From positions 51,155-115,154 of the forward strand of contig NZ_VFRP01000013.1 of NCBI RefSeq assembly GCF_006385685.1: a stretch of 64,000 nucleotides of DNA, in the 5' to 3' direction. The DNA comes from Amaricoccus solimangrovi. Its GTDB lineage: Bacteria; Pseudomonadota; Alphaproteobacteria; Rhodobacterales; Rhodobacteraceae. The position numbers and the translations under genes were made by a program. Positions 31,082 through 41,931 of this stretch are shown in pieces. The notes under the pieces were generated by a model. The model did not search any database and had not been told where the DNA came from. It was given only the letters and a program-made list of their open reading frames with translations. How positions within the stretch are numbered: the stretch's first letter is position 1; each line of letters starts with the position of its first letter.

Positions 31082-32716
31082 TCAGCGCGGCTCGTCCATC
31101 AGCCCCTTCACGATCGCATAGCAGGCGAGCAGCAGCACGAGGGTGAAGGGAAAGCCGGTCGAGACCGCCATCGCCTGGAGCGCGGTCAGGCCGCCGCCGA
31201 GCAGGAGCGCGATCGCGACGAGCCCCTCGAACGTGGCCCAGAACACGCGCTGCGGCACCGGCGCGTCGATCTTGCCGCCCGCGGTGATCGTGTCGATCAC
31301 GAGCGAGCCGCTGTCCGACGAGGTGACGAAGAAGACGATGACGAGCACGATGCCGATGAAGGACGAGATCGAGGCGAGCGGCAGCGCGTCGAGCATCGCG
31401 AAGAGCTTGAGTTCGAGCGGCGCGTCGCTCACCGCCTGATAGCCGTCGTTGACGATCTGCCCGACCGCGGTGCCGCCGAAGGCCGTCATCCAGAGCACCG
31501 AGACCGCGGACGGGATCAGCAGCACGCAGACGATGAACTCGCGCACCGTGCGGCCCCGGCTCACGCGGGCGATGAACATGCCGACGAAGGGCGACCAGGA
31601 GATCCACCACGCCCAGTAGAAGGCGGTCCAGCCCTCGCGGAAGTTGTTGTCGTCCCGGCCGAACGGGTTCGCAAGCGCGGGCAGGTATTCGAGATAGCCC
31701 GCCATGTTGCGGAAGAAGCCGGTCAGGATCGCGAGCGTCGGCCCCGCGAGGATCACGAAGAGCAGCAGGGCCGCGGCGAGCACCATGTTGATCTCCGAGA
31801 GCCGCCGCACGCCGGCGTCGAGCCCCGCGACCACGCTGCCGAGGGCGACGGCGGTGATCCCGAGGATGAGCAGGATCATCGTCGTGTCGTTGACCGGCAC
31901 GCCGAACAGGAAGTGCAGCCCCGCGTCCGCCTGCTGCGCCCCGAAGCCGAGCGAGGTGGCGAGGCCGAAGAGCGTCGCGAAGACGGCGAGGCAGTCGATC
32001 ACATGCCCGACCCAGCCCCAGATCCGCTCGCCGAAGATCGGATAGAAGATCGAGCGCATCGTCAGCGGCAGCCCCTTGTTGAAGCTGAAGATCGCGAGCG
32101 CCAGCGCCACGATCGCGTAGATCGCCCAGGGGTGCAGGCTCCAGTGGAAGATCGTCGCCGCCATCGCGAGCCGCCGCGCCTCCGTCGCGTCGCCCGCCGC
32201 GCCCCCGAGCGGCGCCCAGTCGGTCCGCGCGCTGTTTTCCATCACCACGCCCCCGAGCGAGGAGTCGAAATGCGAGATCGGCTCGGCCACGCCGTAGAAC
32301 ATGAGCCCGATGCCCATCCCGGCCGCGAACAGCATCGCGAACCAGGCGGAATAGGTGAAATCGGGCGTCGCGTCCCGCCCGCCGATCCGCACCCGCCCGA
32401 GCGGCGTCACGATGAGCGCGAGGCAGAGCAGGACGAAGACATTCGCCGCGAGCAGGAAGAAGGCGTCGAAGGTCGCGGTCAGCCAGTCGCGCAGCGCTTC
32501 GAAGAGCGGGCCGACGCTGTCCTGGAAGGCCAGCGTCAGGATCACGAAGGCCACGATCGTCAGCCCGGAGATCAGGAAGACGGGGTTGTGGATGTCGAGG
32601 TCGAAGGGTCCGATCCTCGGCTGGATGTTGTGCTGTCCGATCTGGTAGTCGGTGTCGATGATGTTCGCCGGGCCCTCGGGCGCCGGAATCGCCGTCGTTT
32701 CGGTTTCGTCGGTCAT
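31082..32716 (-). CDS. BCCT-family betaine/choline/carnitine transporter
   Basis: The 544-residue protein has 12 predicted membrane segments. SAWFAMLFAAGMGIGLMFYG with VAEPISHF is the family hallmark in segment 3, and WTAFYWAWWISWSPFVGMFI is the aromatic segment-8 signature. The family carries quaternary ammonium osmolytes or related compounds in symport with Na or H. The glycine in GMGIG suggests the usual sodium-linked type, but the substrate is unknown. It starts 23 bp after the UspA-like gene ends. Confidence 0.93.
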   Translation of the reverse strand: MTDETETTAIPAPEGPANIIDTDYQIGQHNIQPRIGPFDLDIHNPVFLISGLTIVAFVILTLAFQDSVGPLFEALRDWLTATFDAFFLLAANVFVLLCLALIVTPLGRVRIGGRDATPDFTYSAWFAMLFAAGMGIGLMFYGVAEPISHFDSSLGGVVMENSARTDWAPLGGAAGDATEARRLAMAATIFHWSLHPWAIYAIVALALAIFSFNKGLPLTMRSIFYPIFGERIWGWVGHVIDCLAVFATLFGLATSLGFGAQQADAGLHFLFGVPVNDTTMILLILGITAVALGSVVAGLDAGVRRLSEINMVLAAALLLFVILAGPTLAILTGFFRNMAGYLEYLPALANPFGRDDNNFREGWTAFYWAWWISWSPFVGMFIARVSRGRTVREFIVCVLLIPSAVSVLWMTAFGGTAVGQIVNDGYQAVSDAPLELKLFAMLDALPLASISSFIGIVLVIVFFVTSSDSGSLVIDTITAGGKIDAPVPQRVFWATFEGLVAIALLLGGGLTALQAMAVSTGFPFTLVLLLACYAIVKGLMDEPR

Positions 32717-32739
32717 GGAGTCGCTCCTTCGGGACCGGT

Positions 32740-33153
32740 TCAGCGGACGATCAGCACCGACACGTCGGCGTGGCTGGCGACGCGCCCGCCGTTCGACGGC
32801 CAGATGTGATCGGCGACGTTGGGGATGTGGGAGGCCATCACGACGAGGTCGGATCCCGTCTCCCCGATCGCGCCTAGGAGCTTCTTCTCGAGATCCACCG
32901 CCGGATCGTGGCTGAGGATCGCCCGGGTCGTCGTCTCGATTCCGCGCCGGGCCGCCTCGGCTTCGCCGAAGGCCGCGAGCGCCTGTGCGAATTCCCTCGG
33001 ATTGTGGCCCATGGGACCGGGCGCGTTCGAAGTCACCGCGACATAACAGACAGGTATCTTGTAATGGAGCGCAAGATCAGCCCCGGTATCGAGGGCCTTG
33101 CCGATTTTGTCCTTGTGGGCGAGATCGACCGGAATCATGATCTTTCGGTACAT
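32740..33153 (-). CDS. UspA-family universal stress protein
   Basis: The 137-residue single-domain protein begins MYRKIMIPVDLAHKDKIGKA and ends with DLVVMASHIPNVADHIWPS followed by GRVASHADVSVLIVR. The G-x2-G-x9-G(S/T) ATP-binding pattern is altered here (SNGGRVASHADVSV). A similar UspA partner is common next to transporters in marine Rhodobacterales, where it may modulate the carrier. AAGGACCTGAC precedes ATG 33153; the longer frame is not supported. Confidence 0.88.
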   Translation of the reverse strand: MYRKIMIPVDLAHKDKIGKALDTGADLALHYKIPVCYVAVTSNAPGPMGHNPREFAQALAAFGEAEAARRGIETTTRAILSHDPAVDLEKKLLGAIGETGSDLVVMASHIPNVADHIWPSNGGRVASHADVSVLIVR

Positions 33154-33470
33154 GTCAGGTCCTTCCGTTTTCCGCCGGAGTGTCCGGCTTTCATGGCCTC
33201 TCGGTTTCGTGTGTACCCCGGCATACTGGGCGATGGAGAAGGGCGGTGTCCACCCCGGCCCGGCGGCTTTCCACCGCCCGGGGTGATTTCGCCGCGGCGC
33301 AGCGCGCTGGCGCGGATGCGACCAAAGCAGCATCATACAAGGGTGGAATCCGCCGCGCAAAGCGGTTGCCTGCGCCGTCGGATAATGTAATGCATCAATG
33401 CGACGATCTGACGAAAGAATCTTGCGCGGCGATTTGTCCGAAACGCCCTGCGGGCAGGAGGTAAGAGAAG
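33154..33470. other. Divergent uspA/ccr intergenic region, no gene seen
   Basis: These 317 bp lie between a minus-strand stress gene and ccr. The 33385-33430 part is A+T-richer and contains ATGCAT, AATGTAATGCATCAATGCG in part, a candidate regulator site for ccr. A weak CGCAAAGCGGTTGC motif at 33356 recalls acyl-CoA-responsive sites but is not a clear match. AGGAGGTAAGAGAAG is the ribosome-binding site of ccr. Confidence 0.5.
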
Positions 33471-34766
<1,296 letters not shown>

Positions 34767-34793
34767 CGCCCCGCGGCTGAGTGATCGGAAGCC

Positions 34794-34829
34794 GGCTCAA
34801 CCTCGGGTTTTTCCGCCTGAGGTTGAGCC
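34794..34829 (+). terminator. 11-bp inverted repeat downstream of ccr
   Basis: GGCTCAACCTC (34794-34804) pairs perfectly with GAGGTTGAGCC (34819-34829) around a 14-base loop containing a TTTTT run. It begins 28 bp after the ccr stop. It probably ends or stabilises the ccr transcript; it may alternatively belong to the control region of the quorum-sensing genes. Confidence 0.5.
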
Positions 34830-34965
34830 ATTTCCAATTGAATCAGTACTTTAACAACGCCGCCCCCCGCGATTTCGGAGGGAGCAATACTGGTGAATTC
34901 AGCGCCTCCCATAAGTCTGCTATTAACTTTCTCGCGCGGCCGGTCGGCGCTGAGGAGTTCCAATC

Positions 34966-35178
34966 ATGAAGGCCTACTGGGTCATTGATATTCTAAGGGA
35001 TATCAGGCAGTTTTCGGAAAAGAGCGGCATGTTCGAGCTGGCGGAGCAGCTTGACGACGCCATTTTCGTGGCTGCCAGCGAGATCGCCCAGACGCTCGAT
35101 GGCTCGGGAACAGGCGAAGGTGCACCGGGAAAAACTGGAACTTACCCTGGAGCGGCTGGGGACCACGACCTCCATTGA
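34966..35178 (+). CDS. Small leader-type protein upstream of luxR, overlapping it
   Basis: The 70-residue ORF has GAGGAG at the right distance and starts MKAYWVIDILRDIRQFSEKS, followed by LAEQLDDAIFVAASEIAQTL, a helical pattern that I recall seeing at the start of small conserved proteins ahead of luxR genes in Rhodobacterales. The first 46 residues look protein-like. The last 25 residues overlap luxR in another frame and are Gly/Ala-rich. luxR lacks its own good ribosome-binding site, so translation through this ORF may deliver ribosomes to it. Function unknown. Confidence 0.65.
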   Translation: MKAYWVIDILRDIRQFSEKSGMFELAEQLDDAIFVAASEIAQTLDGSGTGEGAPGKTGTYPGAAGDHDLH

Positions 35179-35857
35179 CGATCTCCAGGTCTGGGCCCAC
35201 GAGCTGCGCGACCAGCTCGCGGTGAGCCATGTGATCTATCACACCGCCAATCTGAGGGGAGAGCAGGTCGGCGCCTTCACCTACGGGATCGACTGGGTGA
35301 GGCATTACATCGCGAAGAACTACCGCGCGATCGACCCGGTCGTGCTCGGCGCGCTGAAACGCTTTCATCCGATGGACTGGAAGTCGCTCGACTGGTCGGG
35401 CGCGCAGGCGCGGGCGATGATGCGCGAGGCGACGGCGGCGGGGCTCGGCAACCAGGGCTGGTCGGTGCCGATCTGGGGGCCGTCCGGCGAGTTCGCGATG
35501 TTCTCGGTCAACCATCACGCGACCGATGCCGAGTGGGAAGCCTATACCCGCGACCATGCCAAGGACATCCTGCTGATCGCGCATCTGGTGCATCAGCGGG
35601 CGCGGCGGATCATCAGCGGCGAGGGCGAGCCACCCTCCGCCGAGCTGTCGCCCCGGGAGCGCGAGGTGCTGGCGCGGCTCAGCTTCGGAGAAAGCCGGGC
35701 GCGCGTCGCGGACGGCCTCCACATTTCCGAGAACACGCTCCGCGCCTATATCGATTCGGCGCGCCACAAGCTCGGCGCGATGAACGTGACCCATGCCGTG
35801 GCGCTTGCCACCGCGCGGGGGATCATCGTTCCGAACGGCGCGTTGCCGAAATACTGA
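35099..35857 (+). CDS. LuxR-family quorum-sensing regulator
   Basis: The 252-residue protein has an autoinducer-binding domain at about residues 20-165 with TYGIDWVRHYIAKNYRAIDP and FHPMDWKSLDW, containing the tryptophan, tyrosine and aspartate that contact acyl-homoserine lactones. The C-terminal GerE helix-turn-helix is at about 185-250 (LSPREREVLARLSFGESRA, ISENTLRAYIDSARHKLGAM). It overlaps the small ORF by 80 bases. The ATG at 35099 is used because the frame upstream has no ribosome-binding site. luxI follows by 73 bp. Confidence 0.93.
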   Translation: MAREQAKVHREKLELTLERLGTTTSIDDLQVWAHELRDQLAVSHVIYHTANLRGEQVGAFTYGIDWVRHYIAKNYRAIDPVVLGALKRFHPMDWKSLDWSGAQARAMMREATAAGLGNQGWSVPIWGPSGEFAMFSVNHHATDAEWEAYTRDHAKDILLIAHLVHQRARRIISGEGEPPSAELSPREREVLARLSFGESRARVADGLHISENTLRAYIDSARHKLGAMNVTHAVALATARGIIVPNGALPKY

Positions 35858-35930
35858 GGCGCCGCGCGCTCGGCCTTTCTTAAGTCGGCTCATCGAACCG
35901 TGTCCCCACGTTCAGGTCGTGGAGGTCGCA

Positions 35931-36566
35931 ATGATCCGTTTCGTTTACGCCGAAGATCTTCGCGCGTTTCCCGTACTCGCCGAAAGCATGTTCCGGGACC
36001 GCGCCGAACAGTTCGGGGCGCGGCTCGGCTGGGATGTCGATATCAACGAATACGGCTGGGAGCGCGACGAATACGACGCGCTGAACCCGCTCTACATCAT
36101 CTGGCAGGACGCGCGCGGCCGGCACGGGGGCTCGATGCGGGTGATGCCGACGCTCGGACGCACGATGATCAACGAGCATTTCACCCATCTGACCGGCGGC
36201 GTCGCGATCCAGAGTCCGCTGATCTGGGAATGCACCCGCTTCTGCCTCGCGCCGGGCGCCCCGGGCCGGGTCGCGGCGGGCCTCCTGATGGCCGGGCTCG
36301 AGATGGGGCTGCGTTTCGGCCTCGACCAGGCGCTGGGCGTCTTCGACGCGCGGATGCCGCGGATCTACGGCCGGCTCGGCCACAGCCCCGACGTGATCGG
36401 CTCGGAAGGCGCGGGGCGCGACGCGGTGAGCGTCGGCCTCTGGCGGATCACGGAGGAGGCGCTCGCCGAGATCGGGCGGCGCTCCGGCATCCGGCCGGAC
36501 GAGGTCGCGGCCTGGTTCGATGCCTCCTTCTCCGCCCCCGCGCTGCCCGAGGCGCGGGTCGCCTGA
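35931..36566 (+). CDS. Acyl-homoserine-lactone synthase (LuxI family)
   Basis: The 211-residue enzyme makes N-acyl-homoserine lactone signals from SAM and acyl-ACP. The conserved N-terminal arginine, aromatic and aspartate positions lie in RDRAEQFGARLGWDVDINEY and ERDEYDALNP. The glutamate-arginine region follows (ESMFRDRAE at the start, WECTRFCLAP in the middle). GGAGG lies six bases before ATG 35931. The acyl chain cannot be inferred. The stop is followed within 43 bp by a palindromic repeat unit. Confidence 0.92.
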   Translation: MIRFVYAEDLRAFPVLAESMFRDRAEQFGARLGWDVDINEYGWERDEYDALNPLYIIWQDARGRHGGSMRVMPTLGRTMINEHFTHLTGGVAIQSPLIWECTRFCLAPGAPGRVAAGLLMAGLEMGLRFGLDQALGVFDARMPRIYGRLGHSPDVIGSEGAGRDAVSVGLWRITEEALAEIGRRSGIRPDEVAAWFDASFSAPALPEARVA

Positions 36567-36608
36567 CCCGCGGGACGGGCATCTGTCCGCTATCCGGGGC
36601 GGAGTCGG

Positions 36609-36630
36609 GGCGGACAGATGTCCGCCCTAC
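36609..36630. repeat. GGCGGACA...CCCTAC palindromic unit with the NMO stop codon
   Basis: This unit is built like those at 1299 and 1369: GGGCGGACA faces TGTCCGCCC across two bases and it ends CCCTAC. On the minus strand it begins GTAGGGCGGAC, and its TAG (36627-36629) is the stop codon of the gene on that strand. A degenerate partner, GGGCATCTGTCCGC, lies just upstream at about 36577. Confidence 0.75.
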
Positions 36631-37679
36631 GTGGTGAGACCGGCCTCCGCCGTAATCTCCCCGAACAGGCGCGCCGCGGGCATCGCCCGGCTCAGCGGCG
36701 CGCCCTGACCGGCCCATTGCGCGCCGAACCCGCTCTCCCCCGCCGCCCGGGCGGCGGCGTTGAGCGCCTTTCCCGCGTCGTAGGCGATCGGATAATCGGG
36801 GCAGGGCGGGACACCGCCAGCGCCCCAGGCGGTGAACCGATTGGCGAGGCAGCGCGCCGGCCGTCCCGAGATCACCCGCGTCATCACCGTGTGCTCCGCC
36901 CCCGGCCCCGTCAGCGCCGCCCGATAGGCCGCGTCCGCCGCGCTTTCCGGGCAGGCGATGAACGCCGTCCCGAGCTGCGCCGCCAGCGCGCCGAGGTCGA
37001 GCGCCGCGCGCACGCCCCGCCCGTCCATGATCCCGCCGGCGGCGATCACCGGCAGCCCGGACCGCGCGACCAGAAGCCGCGTCAGCGCGAGCGTCCCCAA
37101 CCGGTCGTCCGGCGCATCGGGATCGAACACGCCCCGATGCCCGCCGGCCTCCCAGCCCTGCGCCACCACCGCGTCGATTCCCGCCCGTTTCGCCGCCGCC
37201 GCCTCGGCGAGGCTCGTCGCCGTCGCCAGCAACGCGCAGCCCGCCGCCTTGAGCGCCCGGATCCGCGCCGCGTCCGGCAGGCCGAAATGGAAGCTCACCA
37301 CCGGCGGCGCCTCCGCGACGAGCAGCGCGAGCATCTCGTCGTCCTCCGCGAAGCTCCGGTAGATCTCGCCGATCCGTTCCGGGGGCGCCGCGCCGAATTC
37401 CGCGAACAGCGGCCGCGTCGCCGCGAGCCAGGCCGCCTCGCGCGCGGCATCGGGCCGGGCGGGCGCGTGGACGAAGAGATTGACGTTGCAGGCCCGCGCC
37501 GTCCGCCCGCGCAGTTCCGCGAGCATCGCTCCCGCCCCGGCGGCGTTCGTCGCGCCCACGCCGATCGAGCCGAGCCCGCCCGCCTCCGACACCGCCGCCG
37601 CGAGCGCCGGGGTCGCGACGCCCGCCATCGGCGCCTGGATGATCGGGATGTGCACCCGGAGACGGTCGAGCAGGGACAT
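36627..37679 (-). CDS. Nitronate monooxygenase / 2-nitropropane dioxygenase-like flavoprotein
   Basis: The 350-residue FMN TIM-barrel protein begins with [20 protein letters not shown] and [10 protein letters not shown], typical of the NMO/NPD family. [11 protein letters not shown] is the FMN-phosphate motif with its histidine, and [20 protein letters not shown] is the second FMN loop. The family detoxifies propionate 3-nitronate, but many members are only related oxidoreductases. ATG 37679 matches the family N-terminus. The stop codon is provided by a repeat unit. Confidence 0.88.
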   Translation of the reverse strand: MSLLDRLRVHIPIIQAPMAGVATPALAAAVSEAGGLGSIGVGATNAAGAGAMLAELRGRTARACNVNLFVHAPARPDAAREAAWLAATRPLFAEFGAAPPERIGEIYRSFAEDDEMLALLVAEAPPVVSFHFGLPDAARIRALKAAGCALLATATSLAEAAAAKRAGIDAVVAQGWEAGGHRGVFDPDAPDDRLGTLALTRLLVARSGLPVIAAGGIMDGRGVRAALDLGALAAQLGTAFIACPESAADAAYRAALTGPGAEHTVMTRVISGRPARCLANRFTAWGAGGVPPCPDYPIAYDAGKALNAAARAAGESGFGAQWAGQGAPLSRAMPAARLFGEITAEAGLTT

Positions 37680-37798
37680 GCGCGCGAGGATAGGCGCGGG
37701 CCCGGGCCGCGGCAACGGGAAGAGGCCCGGAAGCGCGGCCGTCTTGTCCACATCGGCCGTGTATGGCCTAAGCGGGAGAAGAACAGGAAAGGCCCGGC

Positions 37799-39301
37799 AT
37801 GGAACTATCGGCGGATCAGGCGCGCGCGCGCACGAGGATCCTGGCCGCGCTCGCGAAGGCCGGGGTCGATCTCGACCTCGGCACGGTCGAGGCGGAGGGC
37901 GGCCGCTCCGAACGGCTCGCCGTGCTCGGCAAGGCCGGATCGGGAAAGACGCTGCTGCTCTCGGAGATCGTCCGGGGGCTGATGGAACTCGGGCTGAGGC
38001 CGGTGACCGGCGATTTCGAGAGCCGGAACACGAAGGCCCGGACCTTCTGCGTGCTGGCGCCGACGAACAAGGCCGCGGGCGTGCTGCGCGGGCGAGGCGT
38101 GCCGGCGACGACGATCCACCGCGTGCTCTACACGCCGCTCTACCATCCCGACTACGAGGCGATCGCGGAATGGCTCACGGGCGAGGGCGAGCGGCCGGCG
38201 GCCGACACGCTCTCCGACGAGGCGCTCGACCGCGCGAAGGCGTTCTACGCGCGCCATCCCTCGATCCCGGGCGCGCTCGCCGCCGCCGGGCTCAGGGGCT
38301 CCGATTTCATCAAGGGCTGGAAGCGGCGCGAGCAGCCGCTCGACATCGGGCTGATCGACGAGGCCTCGATGCTCGACGCGACCCAGTTCGAGGATCTGGG
38401 CCAGCTCTTCTCCACGCTCGTCCTCTTCGGCGATCCCGCCCAGCTCGCGCCCGTGGGCGGCGGCGGCGGGATGGTCTTCGACGCGATGGCGGAGGATGCG
38501 AAGCTCACGCTCGGCCGGGTGCACCGGCAGGCGGCGGACAATCCGATCCTCGACCTCGCCCACGCGCTCGGCGATCCGGATCTGGAATTCGAGGCTTTCG
38601 AGGATCTCATCCACGCCGCCGCCGCGCGCGACGACCGCGTGGTGGTGGCCCAGCGCGCCGACGCGGTGGCGATGGCGCGCGCGCCGGTCCTCGTCTGGCG
38701 CAACGCGACGCGGGTGCGGCTGATCCAGGGTTTCCGCGCCGTCCATGGCGCGCCGTCGCACGACCTCATCCCGGGCGAGCCGCTGATCTGCGACGGGATC
38801 GAACTGCCGCTCAGGCACCGGCGCAAGCGGATGGATCTCGAGGCGCGCGGGCTCATCAAGGGCGCGCAGGCGATCTATCTCGGCCCCGGCCGCAAGCCGG
38901 GCTTCAGCCGGCTGCACCTGCCGGGCAGCGAGGAGGGCGATCTCTCGGTCGCGAGCATCATCCAGATCGAGGTGCCCGGCGCGGAGGAACCGATCATCCC
39001 GACCGCGGCCAGCATGGGTGTGCTCTTCCTCCATGGCGCGGCGGTGACGATCCACAAGGCGCAGGGCTCGCAATGGCCGGAGGTGCAGGTCTTCGCCCCC
39101 GACCTCTTCGCCGCCGCCCGCGCGGGCCGGGTCGAGGCGGGGATCGCGCTCTGGAAGCGCCTCGCCTACGTCGCGATCACCCGGGCCGAGCACCGGCTCC
39201 ACTGGGTCACGCGCTACATGCTGTCGCGCCCGACCGAACCGCTCGGCACCGACGATCTCGTCCGCAACGCGCCGATCCTCGCGCTCGAGGCCGAGGGCTG
39301 A
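37799..39301 (+). CDS. RecD-like superfamily 1 DNA helicase
   Basis: The 500-residue protein has the SF1 motifs in order: Walker [16 protein letters not shown] (residues about 42-56), [11 protein letters not shown] (Ia), [10 protein letters not shown] (II), [16 protein letters not shown] (III), [17 protein letters not shown] (V) and [15 protein letters not shown] (VI, UvrD_C_2). It looks like a standalone ATP-dependent exonuclease V/RecD-type 5'-3' helicase, probably in recombination or repair. No partner nuclease is nearby. It converges with the next gene, whose stop is one base away. Confidence 0.88.
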   Translation: MELSADQARARTRILAALAKAGVDLDLGTVEAEGGRSERLAVLGKAGSGKTLLLSEIVRGLMELGLRPVTGDFESRNTKARTFCVLAPTNKAAGVLRGRGVPATTIHRVLYTPLYHPDYEAIAEWLTGEGERPAADTLSDEALDRAKAFYARHPSIPGALAAAGLRGSDFIKGWKRREQPLDIGLIDEASMLDATQFEDLGQLFSTLVLFGDPAQLAPVGGGGGMVFDAMAEDAKLTLGRVHRQAADNPILDLAHALGDPDLEFEAFEDLIHAAAARDDRVVVAQRADAVAMARAPVLVWRNATRVRLIQGFRAVHGAPSHDLIPGEPLICDGIELPLRHRRKRMDLEARGLIKGAQAIYLGPGRKPGFSRLHLPGSEEGDLSVASIIQIEVPGAEEPIIPTAASMGVLFLHGAAVTIHKAQGSQWPEVQVFAPDLFAAARAGRVEAGIALWKRLAYVAITRAEHRLHWVTRYMLSRPTEPLGTDDLVRNAPILALEAEG

Positions 39302-39302
39302 G

Positions 39303-40343
39303 CTACTTGTATTCGATGAGCGTCGCGCGCCGCCGCAGGCGGAATTCGAGCACGCCCGCCGCCTCCGGAAACTTGCCGAGCACCGTGAAGATCCCGCGCT
39401 CCGCGCCGAGGCGCCCGCCGCCCTCGCGCCGCGCGAGGCGCAGCGCCTGCGCGGGATAGGCGAGCAGGATCAGCGCCCCGGCGAAGGCGGGCGGAAAGGC
39501 GAGCGCGCCCGCGACGAGCGCGGCGAGCGCCGCCGCCGGCAGCGCGGCGCCCCAGAGGATGGCCCGCCGCGTCTCGCCGACCCAGTGCCGCTCCGCGCCC
39601 CGGCCGTGCAGCGCCGCGCCGGCCGCGAAGGCGAAGCCCGCCCGGCGCGAGCGTCGCCACCATTGCCCGAACCGGGTGATCGCCGCGTCGTGCCAGCACA
39701 TCTCGGCCTCGAGCCGCCAGGTCTTCCAGCCGAGCCCGCGCAACCGCAGGCAGAGTTCCGGCTCCTCGCCGGCGATGAGATCGTCGCGATAGCCGCCGGC
39801 GGCGATCAGGGCGCTCGTCCGGATCAGCGCGTCGCCGCCACAGGCGCGGGTCTCGCCCAAGGGGGTGTCCCACTCCCGGTCGCAGAGCCGGTTGTAGACC
39901 GACGCCTCCGGAAACCGCTCCCGCCGCCGGCCGCAGACGGCGGCGACCTCCGGACGGGCATCGAGGAAGGCGCGCGCGCGCGGGAGCCAGCCGCGCCTGA
40001 GCGCGCAGTCGCCGTCGAGAAACTGGACATAGGCGGGCGGCGGCCCTGGCCGCGCGAGGAGCGCGGCGAAGCCGGCGTTGCGCGCGCGGGCCGCGGTGAA
40101 GGGGCGCGCGGGATCGAGCCTCACCACCTCGGCCCCCTCGCGGGCCGCGCGCTCCGGACTGCCGTCGGTGGAGCCGGAATCGACGTAGATGACGGGAGCG
40201 GCGCGCGGAACGACCGTGGCGAGGCAGGCGAGGAGCCGCGCGCCCTCGTCGCGGCCGATCACCACCGCGGCGATCGTCTCGCGGGCAGCCGGGCCGCCGG
40301 AGGGCGGATCGGGAAAACGGGATGCGCTTAAGCCGTCGGTCAT
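39303..40343 (-). CDS. Family 2 glycosyltransferase, membrane-associated
   Basis: The 346-residue protein carries the GT-A nucleotide-sugar motifs AAVVIGRDEGARLLACL, VIYVDSGSTDGS and VQFLDGDCALRRGW (metal-binding DxD-like) in its first half, then RACGGDALIRTSALI and GEEPELCLRLRG. Two membrane segments lie in the last quarter. It resembles enzymes that extend exopolysaccharide chains. It is divergent from the polymerase gene at 40448. The sugar is unknown. Confidence 0.85.
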   Translation of the reverse strand: MTDGLSASRFPDPPSGGPAARETIAAVVIGRDEGARLLACLATVVPRAAPVIYVDSGSTDGSPERAAREGAEVVRLDPARPFTAARARNAGFAALLARPGPPPAYVQFLDGDCALRRGWLPRARAFLDARPEVAAVCGRRRERFPEASVYNRLCDREWDTPLGETRACGGDALIRTSALIAAGGYRDDLIAGEEPELCLRLRGLGWKTWRLEAEMCWHDAAITRFGQWWRRSRRAGFAFAAGAALHGRGAERHWVGETRRAILWGAALPAAALAALVAGALAFPPAFAGALILLAYPAQALRLARREGGGRLGAERGIFTVLGKFPEAAGVLEFRLRRRATLIEYK

Positions 40344-40447
40344 CTCGGGGGGCCAGTCTCGGGAGCGAACGAGTCGGAGGCTAGCCGCGGGGGTATTGAC
40401 GCGCCTCTAACGGCGACGCCGAGAGAGAGTGCCGGGACCGCGCGACC

Positions 40448-41851
40448 ATGCCCAATACGATCGCCTATCTGGCGCTGCTCCTCTGGCCCGGCGTGGCCTT
40501 CCTCCTCCACAGGCTGCTGCCGCCGGAGCGGGCGGTGATCTGGTCGATCCTCGGCGCCTATCTGGTCCTCCCCCCGGTCGCCAACATCGATCTCCCGCTG
40601 TTCCCGCGGCTCGACAAGGTCTCGATCCCGAGCGCCGCGGCCTTCCTGATCCCGCTGATGCTCGGCTACCGGATCCCGCCCCTGCCGCGCGGCCCGCTCG
40701 CGCGCCTTCTCGCGCTCATGTTCCTGCTGACCCCGGTCGCCTCGGTCCTGACCAACGGCGATCCGATCCGCTTCGCCCGGGGCGGGCTCCCGGGGCTCCG
40801 CGCCCATGACACGATCGGCACGATCATCGCGCAGATGCTCGCGCTCGCGCCCTTCCTGCTCGGCCGGCGCTTCCTCGCGACGGCGGCGGGGGCGCGCGAG
40901 CTTCTGGTCGCGCTGGTGGTCGCGGGCCTCCTCTATTCCCTGCCGATGCTCTTCGAGGTGCGGATGAGCCCGCAACTCAACATCTGGATCTACGGCTTCT
41001 TCCAGCACGATTTCGCCCAGATGATGCGGGGCGGCGGCTTCCGCCCCATCGTCTTCCTCTATCACGGCCTCTGGGTCGCGTTCCTGACCTTCATGACGCT
41101 GACCGCCGCCGTCGCCCTCTGGCGTTCGCCGCCCCGGCCCGGGACGGGCGGCCGCTATCTCGCCGCGAGCGGCCTTTTCGCGGTGCTGCTGGTGCTCTGC
41201 AAGAGCGCCGCGGCGCTCGTCTACGCCGGCGCGGCGCTGCCGCTCGCGCGGTTCGCGGGCGCGCGGACGCGGTTCCTCTGCGCCGCGCTGCTCGGGCTGA
41301 TCGCGGTCAGCTATCCGCTGCTGCGCGGCGCCGAACTGGTGCCGGTCGACGCGATCGTGGCCCGGGCCGAGGCGGTGAACGCGGAACGCGCGCAGTCGGT
41401 CGCCTTCCGCTTCGCCAACGAGGAAAGCCTGCTCGCCCATGCGCGCGAGAGGCCCTGGTTCGGCTGGGGCCCCTGGGGGCGCAACCAGCTCTATGACGTC
41501 TACTCGGGCGAGATGACCTCGGTCTCGGACGGGCGCTGGATCATCGTGATCGGCATGTTCGGCTGGTCCGGCTATCTCGCCGAATTCGGCCTGCTGGCGC
41601 TGCCGCTCGTGATGCTCGCCCGCCGCGCGCTCGGACAGGGCGGGGCGGCGATCCCGGAGCATGCCGGGCCGCTCGCGCTCATCCTCGGCTTCAACATGAT
41701 CGACATGCTGCCGAACGCGACGCTCATCCCCTTCACCTGGCTGATCGCCGGCGCCCTGCTCGGCCTCGCGGAGGCGCGCGAGACGGCGCCGGACGCACGG
41801 GGGGCGGAGGCGGAGCCGCCCGCGGCCGCGCGGCCCCGGACGATCCTCTGA
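40448..41851 (+). CDS. Polytopic membrane protein, probable polysaccharide polymerase/O-antigen ligase-like
   Basis: The 467-residue protein has about 11 hydrophobic segments and large loops between residues about 195 and 360, like Wzy or O-antigen ligase proteins. No catalytic residues are clear; RFANEESLLAHARERPWFGW is the type of loop motif seen in this family. It opens the plus-strand glycan cluster followed by three glycosyltransferases. The call rests mainly on topology and context. Confidence 0.65.
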   Translation: MPNTIAYLALLLWPGVAFLLHRLLPPERAVIWSILGAYLVLPPVANIDLPLFPRLDKVSIPSAAAFLIPLMLGYRIPPLPRGPLARLLALMFLLTPVASVLTNGDPIRFARGGLPGLRAHDTIGTIIAQMLALAPFLLGRRFLATAAGARELLVALVVAGLLYSLPMLFEVRMSPQLNIWIYGFFQHDFAQMMRGGGFRPIVFLYHGLWVAFLTFMTLTAAVALWRSPPRPGTGGRYLAASGLFAVLLVLCKSAAALVYAGAALPLARFAGARTRFLCAALLGLIAVSYPLLRGAELVPVDAIVARAEAVNAERAQSVAFRFANEESLLAHARERPWFGWGPWGRNQLYDVYSGEMTSVSDGRWIIVIGMFGWSGYLAEFGLLALPLVMLARRALGQGGAAIPEHAGPLALILGFNMIDMLPNATLIPFTWLIAGALLGLAEARETAPDARGAEAEPPAAARPRTIL

Positions 41852-41931
41852 TCCGCCTTCACCGGCCGTTAAAGCCCCCGCGCTACGCCGGACGCGGGCG
41901 GCGCGTCGGAACGGGGAGGAGAGAGGCAGCC

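Noticed and set aside
35051..35098. A longer luxR start at 35051
   Set aside because: The extra 16 residues (MTTPFSWLPARSPRRS) are not typical of LuxR N-termini and lie inside the small ORF; no ribosome-binding site precedes that ATG.
35897..35917. lux-box-like dyad upstream of luxI
   Set aside because: ACC...GGT ends are present but the internal half-sites do not match each other, and it lies almost on the ribosome-binding site.
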